Shown one piece after another: positions 1-5,823 of a stretch of 6,228 nucleotides of DNA. The first letter of the stretch is position 1; the number at the start of each line of letters is the position of its first letter. Under the pieces are notes generated by a model, which had not been told where the DNA came from, ran no database searches, and saw only the letters and a list, made by a program, of their open reading frames with translations. The stretch is from Bacillota bacterium (GTDB lineage Bacteria; Bacillota; Clostridia; Saccharofermentanales; UBA5734): contig JAEXPB010000495.1 of NCBI GenBank assembly GCA_023438965.1, positions 1 to 6,228 of the forward strand, in the 5' to 3' direction. The position numbers were made by a program, and so were the translations under genes.

Positions 1-1
1 G

Positions 2-160
2 CTTTATATTTTGCTCTATGAAAGCTTGAAAAAGAACCTGGCCAGCGAAGATTACCGGGGCAGCTATCCGTTCTATTTCCATGATGTGCTGCGGCCGGTT
101 GCCCTGGACTATTTCATCCAGAAAATCAACTTGTTGAATCCGGACCAGGTCAAGGTCTAG
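2..160 (+). CDS. C-terminal fragment of an unrecognised protein
   Basis: An open frame runs in from the left edge and stops at TAG 158-160, giving 52 residues. It ends with an aromatic-rich stretch (YPFYFHDVLRP, about residues 22-32 of the fragment) and a short helix-like segment before the C-terminus NPDQVKV. No upstream stop interrupts the frame, and codon use (CTG, GCC, CAG, ATC, CCG) matches the genes around it, so I treat it as the end of a real gene. I do not recognise the family from this tail, and no catalytic motif or membrane segment is visible. It converges on the dehydrogenase gene with only 4 bp between the two stop codons. Confidence 0.6.
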   Translation, partial: LYILLYESLKKNLASEDYRGSYPFYFHDVLRPVALDYFIQKINLLNPDQVKV

Positions 161-164
161 CCGA

Positions 165-1100
165 TCAGAGTATCGACACGCGTTGCAAGTCATGCACCAG
201 GTTCTGCGCGGCCATCCGGCCCATTTTCTCCGTCGCGCCCAGGGTTGAAGCGGCGGCATGCGAACCGATGACCAGGTTCTCCAGCGCGTACCAGCGCGGG
301 TCTTCCAGCGGCTCGTGGCTGAACGCGTCAATGCCGGCGCCATAGATGCGCCTGTTCAACAGGGCATCAAACAGGGCGGCTTCGTCGATCAGACCGCCGC
401 GCGCGGTATTGACCAGGATCGCCGTTGGCTTCATCCAGGCCAGCTGGCTGGCGCCAATGGCATTCTGGGTCTCCGGCAGCAGAGGCAGGTGCAGACTGAT
501 GAAGTCCGCCCGACGGCAAATGTCTTCCAGGGAGGCCTGCTCGATCCGATGCTCCAGGGCGAACGCTTCGTCCCAGACCGTATCGAAGGCCATGATCCGC
601 ATGTCAAAGCCGGCGGCGCGCTTGGCCAGCTTCTTGCCGATCGCGCCCAACCCGAGGATGCCCAGCGTTCGGCCGCTGACATCCAGCGTGGTGATCTTCT
701 GCCAGCTGCCTTGCCGGCAATTGCGGTCGATGGTCATCACCTGCCGGGCGACGGCCAGCATCAGGGCGAAGGCGAAGTCGGCGACGGCATCGGCGTTGGC
801 GCCGACCGTGCGCGAGACGGTGATCCCGCGCTGCCGGCAGATTTCGAGATCGATGTTGTCGACGCCGACGCCATATTTGGCGATGGCTTTCAGCTTGGGC
901 GCGCTGCCGAGAACCCGGGCGGACAACGGATCGACGCCGATGACCACGCCTTCGCAATCGGCCACCAGCTCGATCAGCTGATCTTCGCTGAGGATGCCGC
1001 CGGTCGGATTGCGGACGATGTCCAGGCCGGCATCCCGGAGGATGGTCCAGACCTGGGGATCAGTTTTACCAAAAGAGCGGGGCGTAACCAGCACTTTCAC
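165..1100 (-). CDS. D-2-hydroxyacid dehydrogenase, phosphoglycerate dehydrogenase-like
   Basis: Predicted cytosolic NAD(P)-dependent enzyme of 311 residues that interconverts a 2-oxo acid and its D-2-hydroxy acid. The N-terminal MKVLVTPRSFGK and the substrate-domain segment KYGVGVDNIDLE (residues 75-86) are typical of the short PGDH-like subgroup. The nucleotide-binding fold shows GLGAIG (150-155) followed by Asp173 at the end of the second strand, which favours NAD over NADP. The family catalytic trio is intact: Arg234 in NTARGG, Glu263 in SHEP and His281 in GSHAAAST. The usual serine-feedback (ACT) domain of long SerA is absent. The frame is open further upstream to an ATG at 1208, but the family N-terminus begins at GTG 1098-1100, which has GAGGTG nine bases upstream; the extra 36 residues look non-coding. 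Neighbours: divergent from the aldo/keto reductase operon and tail to tail with the fragment at 2-160. The true substrate (phosphohydroxypyruvate, glyoxylate or another 2-oxo acid) is not decided by sequence. Confidence 0.93.
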   Translation of the reverse strand: MKVLVTPRSFGKTDPQVWTILRDAGLDIVRNPTGGILSEDQLIELVADCEGVVIGVDPLSARVLGSAPKLKAIAKYGVGVDNIDLEICRQRGITVSRTVGANADAVADFAFALMLAVARQVMTIDRNCRQGSWQKITTLDVSGRTLGILGLGAIGKKLAKRAAGFDMRIMAFDTVWDEAFALEHRIEQASLEDICRRADFISLHLPLLPETQNAIGASQLAWMKPTAILVNTARGGLIDEAALFDALLNRRIYGAGIDAFSHEPLEDPRWYALENLVIGSHAAASTLGATEKMGRMAAQNLVHDLQRVSIL

Positions 1101-1109
1101 GATCGATGT

Positions 1110-1115
1110 CACCTC
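1110..1115 (-). promoter_or_regulatory. Ribosome binding site deciding a GTG start
   Basis: On the minus strand GAGGTG lies nine bases before GTG 1098-1100. This supports a GTG start for the hydroxyacid dehydrogenase rather than the ATG at 1206-1208, which would place non-family sequence at the N-terminus. Confidence 0.7.
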
Positions 1116-1158
1116 ATTTGCGCATAGCCATGGCCAGTTGATTGCACAATTCAAATTT

Positions 1159-1170
1159 ATCACCGGTGAT
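1159..1170. promoter_or_regulatory. Perfect 12-bp palindrome, candidate operator
   Basis: ATCACCGGTGAT is a perfect palindrome, directly followed by a second, overlapping 8-bp palindrome ATCGCGAT (1169-1176). It lies in the gap between two divergent genes, 59 bp upstream of the dehydrogenase start and about 50 bp upstream of the promoter for the rightward operon. A dimeric regulator binding here could act on both directions. No regulator gene is inside the window, so the partner is unknown. Part of the signal may be due to the high local frequency of CCGG. Confidence 0.4.
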
Positions 1171-1222
1171 CGCGATATGGAAGACCTCGGCGATAACCTG
1201 CGTTGCATCTCCCTCCGCCCGG

Positions 1223-1251
1223 TTGCCTATCCGGCCGCTGAACAGTACAAT
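1223..1251 (+). promoter_or_regulatory. Sigma-70-type promoter for the aldo/keto reductase operon
   Basis: TTGCCT (1223-1228), a 17-bp spacer and TACAAT (1246-1251) match 4/6 and 5/6 of the -35 and -10 consensus at ideal spacing. Transcription would start near 1258, giving a leader of about 47 nt. That leader holds a possible GCCGGC/GCCGGC hairpin (1266-1271 with 1283-1288, T-rich loop) just before the Shine-Dalgarno site. I found no equally good promoter for the divergent dehydrogenase. Confidence 0.6.
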
Positions 1252-1304
1252 GAACTTGTTCGGCGGCCGGCTTTTTTAATCGGCCGGCTCGGGGAGGGAC
1301 CAGG

Positions 1305-2273
1305 ATGCAAACACGACTAATTCCAGGAACGGACCTGCAGCCAAGTGTGCTCTGCTTCGGCGGCGGATCCCTGTGCCAGAGCGACTTCCAGCCGGAGGCC
1401 TTCCGCCTGCTGGACCAGTACCAGGATCTGGGCGGCAATTTCATCGATACGGCGAATGTTTATGGCAAATGGCTGCCGGCGGCCAGCAATATCAGCGAAC
1501 GGTACATCGGCAGCTGGCTGGCCAGCCGCAAGAACCGCAACCGGATCGTCCTGGCCACCAAAGGCGGCCATCCGGATCTGGCGACGATGGGAGTGTCCCG
1601 CCTAAGCCGCCAGGATGTTCTGGCCGACCTGGATGAAAGCCTGAAATCACTGCAGACCGACTACATCGACCTCTATTGGCTGCATCGCGACGACGAAAAC
1701 CGGCCGGTGGCTGAAATCCTGGGGTATCTGAATGACTTTGTCCGCAGCGGCAAGATCCGCTGGTTCGGCTGTTCCAATTGGAAACCGGCCCGGATCCGCG
1801 AAGCCATTGAACTGTCTGCCGCCGGCCGGCTGCAGGGCCTGGCTGCCAACCAGCTGCTCTGGAGCCTGGCGGAATACCGGCGCGATACACTCGGTGATCC
1901 GACCATGGTCGGCATGGATGAGGCGACCTGGCAGCTGCACCGGCAGGTCAATCTGGCGGCGGTACCCTATTCCTCGCAGGCGCACGGCTATTTCCAGAAG
2001 CTCGGGCAGATCGGCAAGGACCAGATCAAGCCCGATCTTCGCCGGATGTACGATCTGCCGGTCAACGATCGCCGGTTCGCGGCTATCGGACAGATGGCCG
2101 AGGAATTGCCATGCACGCTGGACGAATTAGTCCTGGGCTACCTGCTGGCGCAGCCGTTTCCGGTGTTTCCGATCATCGGAGCCCGGACGGCGGACCAACT
2201 GGCCTTAAGCATGAAGGCCGGCCAGCGGGTATGGGACGCCGCGGTCGGTGAGCGCCTGCGTGCGATCCGCTAA
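1305..2273 (+). CDS. Aldo/keto reductase
   Basis: A 322-residue NAD(P)H-dependent oxidoreductase with a TIM-barrel fold, expected to be cytosolic and to interconvert an aldehyde or ketone with an alcohol. The catalytic tetrad of the family is visible: Asp48 and Tyr53 in FIDTANVYG, Lys86 in VLATKGG and His127 in YWLHRDD. Further family segments are GKIRWFGCSNW (149-159), ANQLLWSLAEYR (181-192), AVPYSSQAHGYF (219-230) and the cofactor-phosphate region FPIIGARTADQL (288-299). Length is normal for the family. The start at ATG 1305 has GGGGAGGGA at 1291-1299 with good spacing. It is the first gene of a three-gene operon; the next start is 20 bp after its stop. Proximity to two flavoprotein-type genes suggests it handles a carbonyl intermediate of the same pathway. 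The substrate cannot be inferred. Some members of this superfamily act on sugars or inositols, which is an alternative reading of the cluster. Confidence 0.93.
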   Translation: MQTRLIPGTDLQPSVLCFGGGSLCQSDFQPEAFRLLDQYQDLGGNFIDTANVYGKWLPAASNISERYIGSWLASRKNRNRIVLATKGGHPDLATMGVSRLSRQDVLADLDESLKSLQTDYIDLYWLHRDDENRPVAEILGYLNDFVRSGKIRWFGCSNWKPARIREAIELSAAGRLQGLAANQLLWSLAEYRRDTLGDPTMVGMDEATWQLHRQVNLAAVPYSSQAHGYFQKLGQIGKDQIKPDLRRMYDLPVNDRRFAAIGQMAEELPCTLDELVLGYLLAQPFPVFPIIGARTADQLALSMKAGQRVWDAAVGERLRAIR

Positions 2274-2293
2274 GCACGGGAGGAAGGAAACCA

Positions 2294-3103
2294 ATGGATT
2301 ATGATATCGTCATCCTGGGTGCTACTTGTGCCGCGCTGGGTTTGGCTGCCGGATTGCCGGCCGATGCCCGGACTTTACTGCTGGAGCCGACCGCCATGGT
2401 GGGCGCGGAGTTCATCCATGCTTTCCGACCGGGCTCGGACTGGCCGGAACAAGCGGATAGCGCGCCGGCGCAGGCGATTCTGGCCGCCATGCGGCGGGAG
2501 CAGCTGTTCCAGGATGGCGACTGCCGGATCTATTCGGCTGGTGCCATTTTCTGCGACGCCTGCCGGCAGCTGACCGCCGACCTGCTTCTCGAAACCGATC
2601 TGGTTGCCAGAACCAGAACCCAGGCCGGCTTTGACCTGCCAATTTGCAATACCCACGGGTTCAGCCAGATTAAGACCCGGTCGGTTATCGACACGACCGC
2701 CGCCGGCCTGACACCGGCTCCGAAATCCCTGAATGCCATACTGGCTGCCCGGCAGCCGAATCCGGATACTCCGGTGAATGTCGCTGGCGTCACTTTTCGG
2801 CGCGAAAATGATCCGCTTACGCCGACGGTTTTGATGAAGCTGACGTGTAAACCAGACGAGTCAATTTTCGCGGCCAGACACCGGTTAATCGAATGCTGGC
2901 AGGCGATGGCTGCGGATTGGCCGGACTGGCGGATAGCGACGATTGCCCTCGCTTTTGATCGGACGCCGGCTCAACCGGGTATGCTGACTGAGTCGCTCAG
3001 CCAGCCTGAGCCGGGCTTTTACTGCCTGCCATCAGCTGGTTTTGCCAATCCGCTGGCGGCAATTGACGCCGGCTATCGCTGGGGCAAGGGGTGGTCGCGA
3101 TGA
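2294..3103 (+). CDS. Small degenerate FAD-dependent oxidoreductase-like protein
   Basis: A 269-residue protein with the outline of the FAD-oxidoreductase family but compressed. The N-terminal strand and glycine loop read DIVILGATCAALGLA (4-18); this corresponds to the GGTPAG-type loop of the family, with Ala14 where the last glycine is expected and Cys12 in place of proline. Glu31 ends the second strand, where ribose is usually bound. RSVIDTTAAG (129-138) mirrors the IDATGDGD motif, and CLPSAGFANPLAAIDAGYRWG-like sequence (from residue 244) mirrors the C-terminal FAD-closing helix. Most of the substrate domain is missing, so it may be a shortened subunit, a weak or non-FAD binder, or a partner of the next gene. 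The frame is intact with neighbour-like codon use, so I do not call it a pseudogene. The start ATG 2294 follows GGGAGGAAGG at 2278-2287. Its stop overlaps the next ATG (ATGA, 3100-3103), which implies translational coupling. The exact function is unknown. Confidence 0.72.
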   Translation: MDYDIVILGATCAALGLAAGLPADARTLLLEPTAMVGAEFIHAFRPGSDWPEQADSAPAQAILAAMRREQLFQDGDCRIYSAGAIFCDACRQLTADLLLETDLVARTRTQAGFDLPICNTHGFSQIKTRSVIDTTAAGLTPAPKSLNAILAARQPNPDTPVNVAGVTFRRENDPLTPTVLMKLTCKPDESIFAARHRLIECWQAMAADWPDWRIATIALAFDRTPAQPGMLTESLSQPEPGFYCLPSAGFANPLAAIDAGYRWGKGWSR

Positions 3104-4953
3104 TTTACCGTTGGCTGCAGGATGGTCATTTGCTGGAGTGTCCGGCCGAAGAACAGGTTTTTGAGCAGCATTACCAATTGATTGTAGCCGGCGCCGGTAC
3201 GGCCGGTTCATATGCCATCCTGGCTGCCGCGGCCATGGGCGTCACGGTACTCGGCATCGACCGGAACGGCGGCATCGGCGGCATGGGCACCTATGGCTAT
3301 GTTTCCGGCTATTATTATGGCGCTGCCGGCGGCCTCCATGTTGCCGTCGATCAGGAAGCCGAGCAATTGAAGGACGAGTTGTTCATCGACACGGTCGAGG
3401 CCAAGCGCTATCTGCTGGAGAAGAAGTCGCTGGCTGCCGGCGCCCGGCTGCTCCTGGAAGCCCGTCTCTGCGGTGTCTATCTCGAGGATTCAGCGGTGTG
3501 CGGCGTGAGCGTGCTGGCCGAGGGCCGGATTCGGCATTATTCCTGCACCGTCGCCATTGACGCCACTGCGGACGGCGATCTTTGCCGCTTGGTTGGCTGC
3601 GCTATGGAAAGCGGCCGGCAATCTGACGGCAAGATGCGGCCGTTCACCAGCGTTCAGGTCTGGCTGACGGCTGACGGCCAGATCGCCCGTACCAACCATG
3701 ACAGCGGCTATGCCGATCAATATGATGTCCGGGCCTTGTCGCGGGCGATTCTGCAGGCGCATGCCAGCCAGCTGCTGGCGGAGTTCCGCAGCGACAAGGG
3801 CAAGATTCTTTTCCTGGCCCCGATGATCGGGATCCGGGAAGGCCGGCGAATCATGGCCGAGTATCAGCTGACCATGCCGGCGATCCTGAACGGCGAACTG
3901 GCACCTGACCCGCTGTTCTATGCCTACGCGGATTTCGACAAGCACGGCAAGGACAATGCCCTGGAGTCGGAGGTCCTCTGCGACTGGTATGTGGCCTGCA
4001 ATTTGAGCACGGTCTGCGTCGCTGTGCCGGTGCCAGCCGCTTCGCTGATCCCGCGCGGCTGCCGTTCGCTGATCGTGGCCGGCCGGCATCTGGGCGTCGA
4101 CCATGATACCGCCAGCCTGATTAGGATGAAACGCGACATGCACCGCTGCGGCGAAAGCGCCGGCGTGCTGGCTGCCTTGGCTATCCGGCAGGATGTCCAA
4201 CCGTTGGATGTGCCGTATGCCGATATCAAGGCTCATCTGATGCGATCCGGTTGCCTGGATGCGGCTCATGCGGTCGGCAGGCGATTCGACGACCGGGACC
4301 GGCGCTGCAGCGTCGATCTCTTGTCGGACCCGGCGGAAATCCGGCGGGAACTAGCCAGTGAACGGCCCGGCATCGCCCTTTTCTCCTGTCAAAGATCCGG
4401 TGATGCTATTCGGCCTTCCTTGCGGGTGTGGCTCGCTGCCGGTGATCCGCTGCTGGCTGGCAATAGCGCAATCGCCTTGGCGCTGCTTGGCGATCCGGCC
4501 AGCCTGCCGGTCCTGCGCCGACTGATCCAGCACCGCGACAGCTTCTTTTTCAAAGATTGCCGGCGGACCAACCAGCTGCGCAGCGCGATTGCGATTTATC
4601 TGGTCGGCAAGCTGGGGGACATCGACAGCCTGCCTTTGCTGGAAGAAATCCTTTGCTTTGAGCAGGAAGGAGAAAAAGCACTCTATCGGGATATTCAGGA
4701 AACCAGTTATCAGTTCAATCCGACCAAGAATTTCAACGCGGTCTACTTTCAGATCGTCTCCCATGCCGCCATTGCGGTGCTCCGCATCAGCGAGTGCCAT
4801 CCGGACACTGAGCCGCGCGGCCGGGACATCCTGGCCCGGGCTTTTGGCGACGACCGGCATATCCGGCTGACAACAACAATGCCGGCGGGGACCTACGAAT
4901 ACAGCCAGATGGATAATATTCGCGCCTATGTTCAACGCCGGATCGCCGGTTGA
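3100..4953 (+). CDS. FAD-dependent oxidoreductase with C-terminal HEAT-like repeats
   Basis: A 617-residue flavoprotein. Residues about 26-380 form an FAD_oxidored-type domain: dinucleotide loop GAGTAG (31-36), Asp54 after the second strand, GGIGGMGT (57-64), IDATADGDLC (153-162), MIGIREGRRIMAEYQLT (242-258), and SLIVAGRHLGVDHDTAS (323-339) with the closing helix GESAGVLAALAI (351-362). These match the family pattern for binding FAD and oxidising a small substrate, which is not identifiable here. Residues about 440-585 are different: at least two HEAT-like helix pairs (about 446-479 and 488-519, each with an LxxLGD/KLGD turn then SLPxL) and a possible third near 550-582. No signal peptide or membrane span is seen, so it is probably cytosolic. 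The start is ATG 3100, overlapping the previous stop as ATGA, with an AAGGGG-type site eight bases upstream; GTG 3091 is an in-frame alternative that adds three residues. It is the last gene of the operon, and the coupling suggests a complex with the small FAD-like protein. Confidence 0.87.
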   Translation: MIYRWLQDGHLLECPAEEQVFEQHYQLIVAGAGTAGSYAILAAAAMGVTVLGIDRNGGIGGMGTYGYVSGYYYGAAGGLHVAVDQEAEQLKDELFIDTVEAKRYLLEKKSLAAGARLLLEARLCGVYLEDSAVCGVSVLAEGRIRHYSCTVAIDATADGDLCRLVGCAMESGRQSDGKMRPFTSVQVWLTADGQIARTNHDSGYADQYDVRALSRAILQAHASQLLAEFRSDKGKILFLAPMIGIREGRRIMAEYQLTMPAILNGELAPDPLFYAYADFDKHGKDNALESEVLCDWYVACNLSTVCVAVPVPAASLIPRGCRSLIVAGRHLGVDHDTASLIRMKRDMHRCGESAGVLAALAIRQDVQPLDVPYADIKAHLMRSGCLDAAHAVGRRFDDRDRRCSVDLLSDPAEIRRELASERPGIALFSCQRSGDAIRPSLRVWLAAGDPLLAGNSAIALALLGDPASLPVLRRLIQHRDSFFFKDCRRTNQLRSAIAIYLVGKLGDIDSLPLLEEILCFEQEGEKALYRDIQETSYQFNPTKNFNAVYFQIVSHAAIAVLRISECHPDTEPRGRDILARAFGDDRHIRLTTTMPAGTYEYSQMDNIRAYVQRRIAG

Positions 4954-5108
4954 CCAGCCGGAAGCGAGGCCAAACCAGGCTGATTATTCACCTGCTTTTC
5001 GCTTTTCTGTCAAATACCGGTCAGACAGCCGGACTAGAATGATAACCAGAAGGGAACAGGACAGCGAAAAATCAAGCTTCGGCTTTTGGATATAAAGCAT
5101 GCAGCAGA

Positions 5109-5121
5109 CCGGTCCGACCGG
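5109..5121. repeat. Short inverted repeat CCGGTC-C-GACCGG
   Basis: Two perfect 6-bp arms are separated by one base. The form suits a protein-binding site better than an RNA hairpin, because the loop is too short. An alternative RNA pairing uses CCGAC (5114-5118) with GTCGG (5140-5144), closing a stem just upstream of the strong Shine-Dalgarno site. Either function is speculative. Confidence 0.35.
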
Positions 5122-5161
5122 ACGAACAGGTGTTGGCCCGTCGGTTCAACCCCCTGGCCGG

Positions 5162-5193
5162 GGAGGTGATCCATGATTCTTGAAACAGTTTAG
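5162..5193 (+). other. Perfect Shine-Dalgarno site with a six-codon ORF
   Basis: GGAGGTGATCC (5162-5172) is complementary over 11 bases to the conserved 3' end of bacterial 16S rRNA, and an ATG follows at 5173 with six bases between GGAGG and the start. The frame reads MILETV and stops at TAG 5191-5193. CCCC (5151-5154) can pair with GGGG (5160-5163) and would cover the edge of the site. It could be a leader peptide, the remains of a gene start whose body was lost, or chance. No plus-strand gene follows within the window. Confidence 0.3.
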
Positions 5194-5254
5194 AACATCA
5201 CTTGCATTGATCTTGACAAATCCCCTTCATTATCCGATTTTTTTCGCCATAAGC

Positions 5255-5302
5255 AAACGATCCGCTTAGTCTGGCTGAGGCCGGACCGGGCGGATCGTTT
5301 TT
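5255..5302 (+). terminator. Rho-independent terminator, probably bidirectional
   Basis: AAACGATCCGC (5255-5265) and GCGGATCGTTT (5290-5300) are perfect 11-base inverted arms. Inside them GTCTGGC and GCCGGAC pair with one G-U around a TGAG loop, so the whole element folds as one long hairpin. On the plus strand it ends in five T (5298-5302). On the minus strand the tract is weaker (TTTGCTT), but the hairpin begins 38 nt after the RidA stop, a usual distance. It therefore probably ends the RidA transcript and any plus-strand readthrough from the flavoprotein operon. Confidence 0.75.
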
Positions 5303-5340
5303 GGCCAGCTGATTTCCGGCGTCGTTCTGGGCTGGCCGGA

Positions 5341-5808
5341 TTACTCCGCTTCGTACTCGAACAAGGCCTCGGTCTCGACCGGGATATTGCCCGGCAGGAC
5401 ATTGACGCCGATCGCCGAGCGGGACGGCGCGCCGGCTTCCTCGCCAAAGAGCGCGACCAACAGGCTGCTGCCGCCATTGGCGACTTTGGGCTGATCATAA
5501 AAATCGTTGGCGCTGGCGACGAAGGTCGTGATCTTGACGGCAGACTTGACCTTGTTCAGGCTGCCGATCTGGGCTTCCAGCACCGCCAGTACATTCAGCA
5601 TGCAGTTCCGGGCGCAGGCCTGCCCCTGATCGAGCGTCAGGTCGCTGCCCAGCTTGCCCTGGACCGTTACGCCGCCGATTGACGGTCCGCAGCCGGAAAT
5701 GTAAATCAGGCCCGGCCCGAATTTCTTGCCCGGGGCGTAAATACCGCCCTTGGCTGGCGGCGGGGGCAGCTGCAATCCGAGTTCCTTGAGTTTCTGGTAA
5801 ACGTCCAT
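5341..5808 (-). CDS. RidA family (YjgF/YER057c/UK114) imine deaminase
   Basis: A 155-residue small cytosolic protein of the RidA superfamily, whose characterised members form trimers and hydrolyse reactive enamines and imines such as 2-aminoacrylate to 2-oxo acids and ammonia. The longer ~150-residue subgroup is indicated by the start MDVYQKLKELGLQLPPPP, followed by GLIYISGCGP (33-42), GQACARNCMLNVLAVL (62-77) and TTFVASANDFYDQPKVANG (94-112). The arginine that binds the substrate carboxylate in RidA is present as Arg130 in SRSAIGVNVLP, and the conserved glutamate lies 15 residues on as Glu145 in VETEA. Two ATGs are possible. AAGGAG (5818-5823) abuts the upstream ATG (5815-5817) with no spacing, but lies nine bases from the ATG at 5806-5808, which I chose. 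It lies directly downstream of the D-aminoacylase gene, whose stop is 15 bp away, so the two are almost certainly co-transcribed. Confidence 0.93.
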   Translation of the reverse strand: MDVYQKLKELGLQLPPPPAKGGIYAPGKKFGPGLIYISGCGPSIGGVTVQGKLGSDLTLDQGQACARNCMLNVLAVLEAQIGSLNKVKSAVKITTFVASANDFYDQPKVANGGSSLLVALFGEEAGAPSRSAIGVNVLPGNIPVETEALFEYEAE

Positions 5809-5817
5809 GGTGGTCAT

Positions 5818-5823
5818 CTCCTT
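5818..5823 (-). promoter_or_regulatory. Ribosome binding site deciding the RidA start
   Basis: AAGGAG on the minus strand sits immediately after the TAA of the upstream gene. It touches the first in-frame ATG (5815-5817), which leaves no room for initiation there, and is nine bases from the second ATG (5806-5808). This favours the 155-residue product. Confidence 0.7.

Larger units (their letters stand above)
4954..5340. other. 387-bp intergenic region between converging operons
   Basis: No open frame here has family resemblance and a plausible length. Its left part is moderately GC-rich, and the stretch 5178-5260 is clearly more AT-rich than the genes. Contents from left to right: a weak CAGG/CCTG hairpin followed by T-rich sequence at about 4976-5010, an isolated -10-like TAGAAT (5035-5040), a UUCG-capped short hairpin AAGC/GCTT followed by TATAAA (about 5074-5096), an inverted repeat (5109-5121), a strong Shine-Dalgarno site with a six-codon ORF (5162-5193), a lone TTGACA (5213-5218) without a good -10 partner, and a strong hairpin terminator (5255-5302). 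The size is large for a region that only separates two convergent operons. Confidence 0.6.

Noticed and set aside
258..1127. A 289-codon plus-strand open frame opposite the hydroxyacid dehydrogenase
   Set aside because: It is antisense to a gene with an intact catalytic triad and nucleotide-binding motif. Its own translation is low-complexity (rich in D, G, Q, A) and matches no family I know. Long antisense frames are expected in GC-rich genes.
1100..1208. A 36-residue N-terminal extension of the hydroxyacid dehydrogenase to the ATG at 1208
   Set aside because: The family N-terminus begins at the GTG, which has its own ribosome binding site. The extension has no family resemblance and would run through the palindrome and divergent control region.
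2294..3103. The small FAD-like gene as a pseudogene
   Set aside because: The frame is intact with a strong ribosome binding site, start and stop are coupled to its neighbours, and codon use matches the operon. Altered glycine-loop residues alone do not show decay.
3490..4935. Long minus-strand open frames (259 and 194 codons) opposite the large flavoprotein
   Set aside because: The plus strand encodes a clear FAD-binding protein across this stretch. The antisense products are rich in H, Q, R and A, with no recognisable motif or convincing ribosome binding site.
5213..5241. A plus-strand promoter built on the consensus TTGACA at 5213-5218
   Set aside because: At 16-18 bp spacing the -10 candidates are CGATTT, GATTTT and ATTTTT, which are poor, and the transcript would run straight into the terminator at 5255-5302.
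5173..5340. Readthrough of the TAG after MILETV into a longer plus-strand protein
   Set aside because: The frame does stay open after the amber codon, but it passes through the terminator hairpin and becomes antisense to RidA. No pyrrolysine or selenocysteine gene context is visible and the product has no family character.
5190..5498. A 102-codon minus-strand frame spanning the terminator and the end of RidA
   Set aside because: It overlaps the RidA coding region in another frame, crosses the hairpin, and its product is a serine/arginine-rich sequence typical of a shadow frame.
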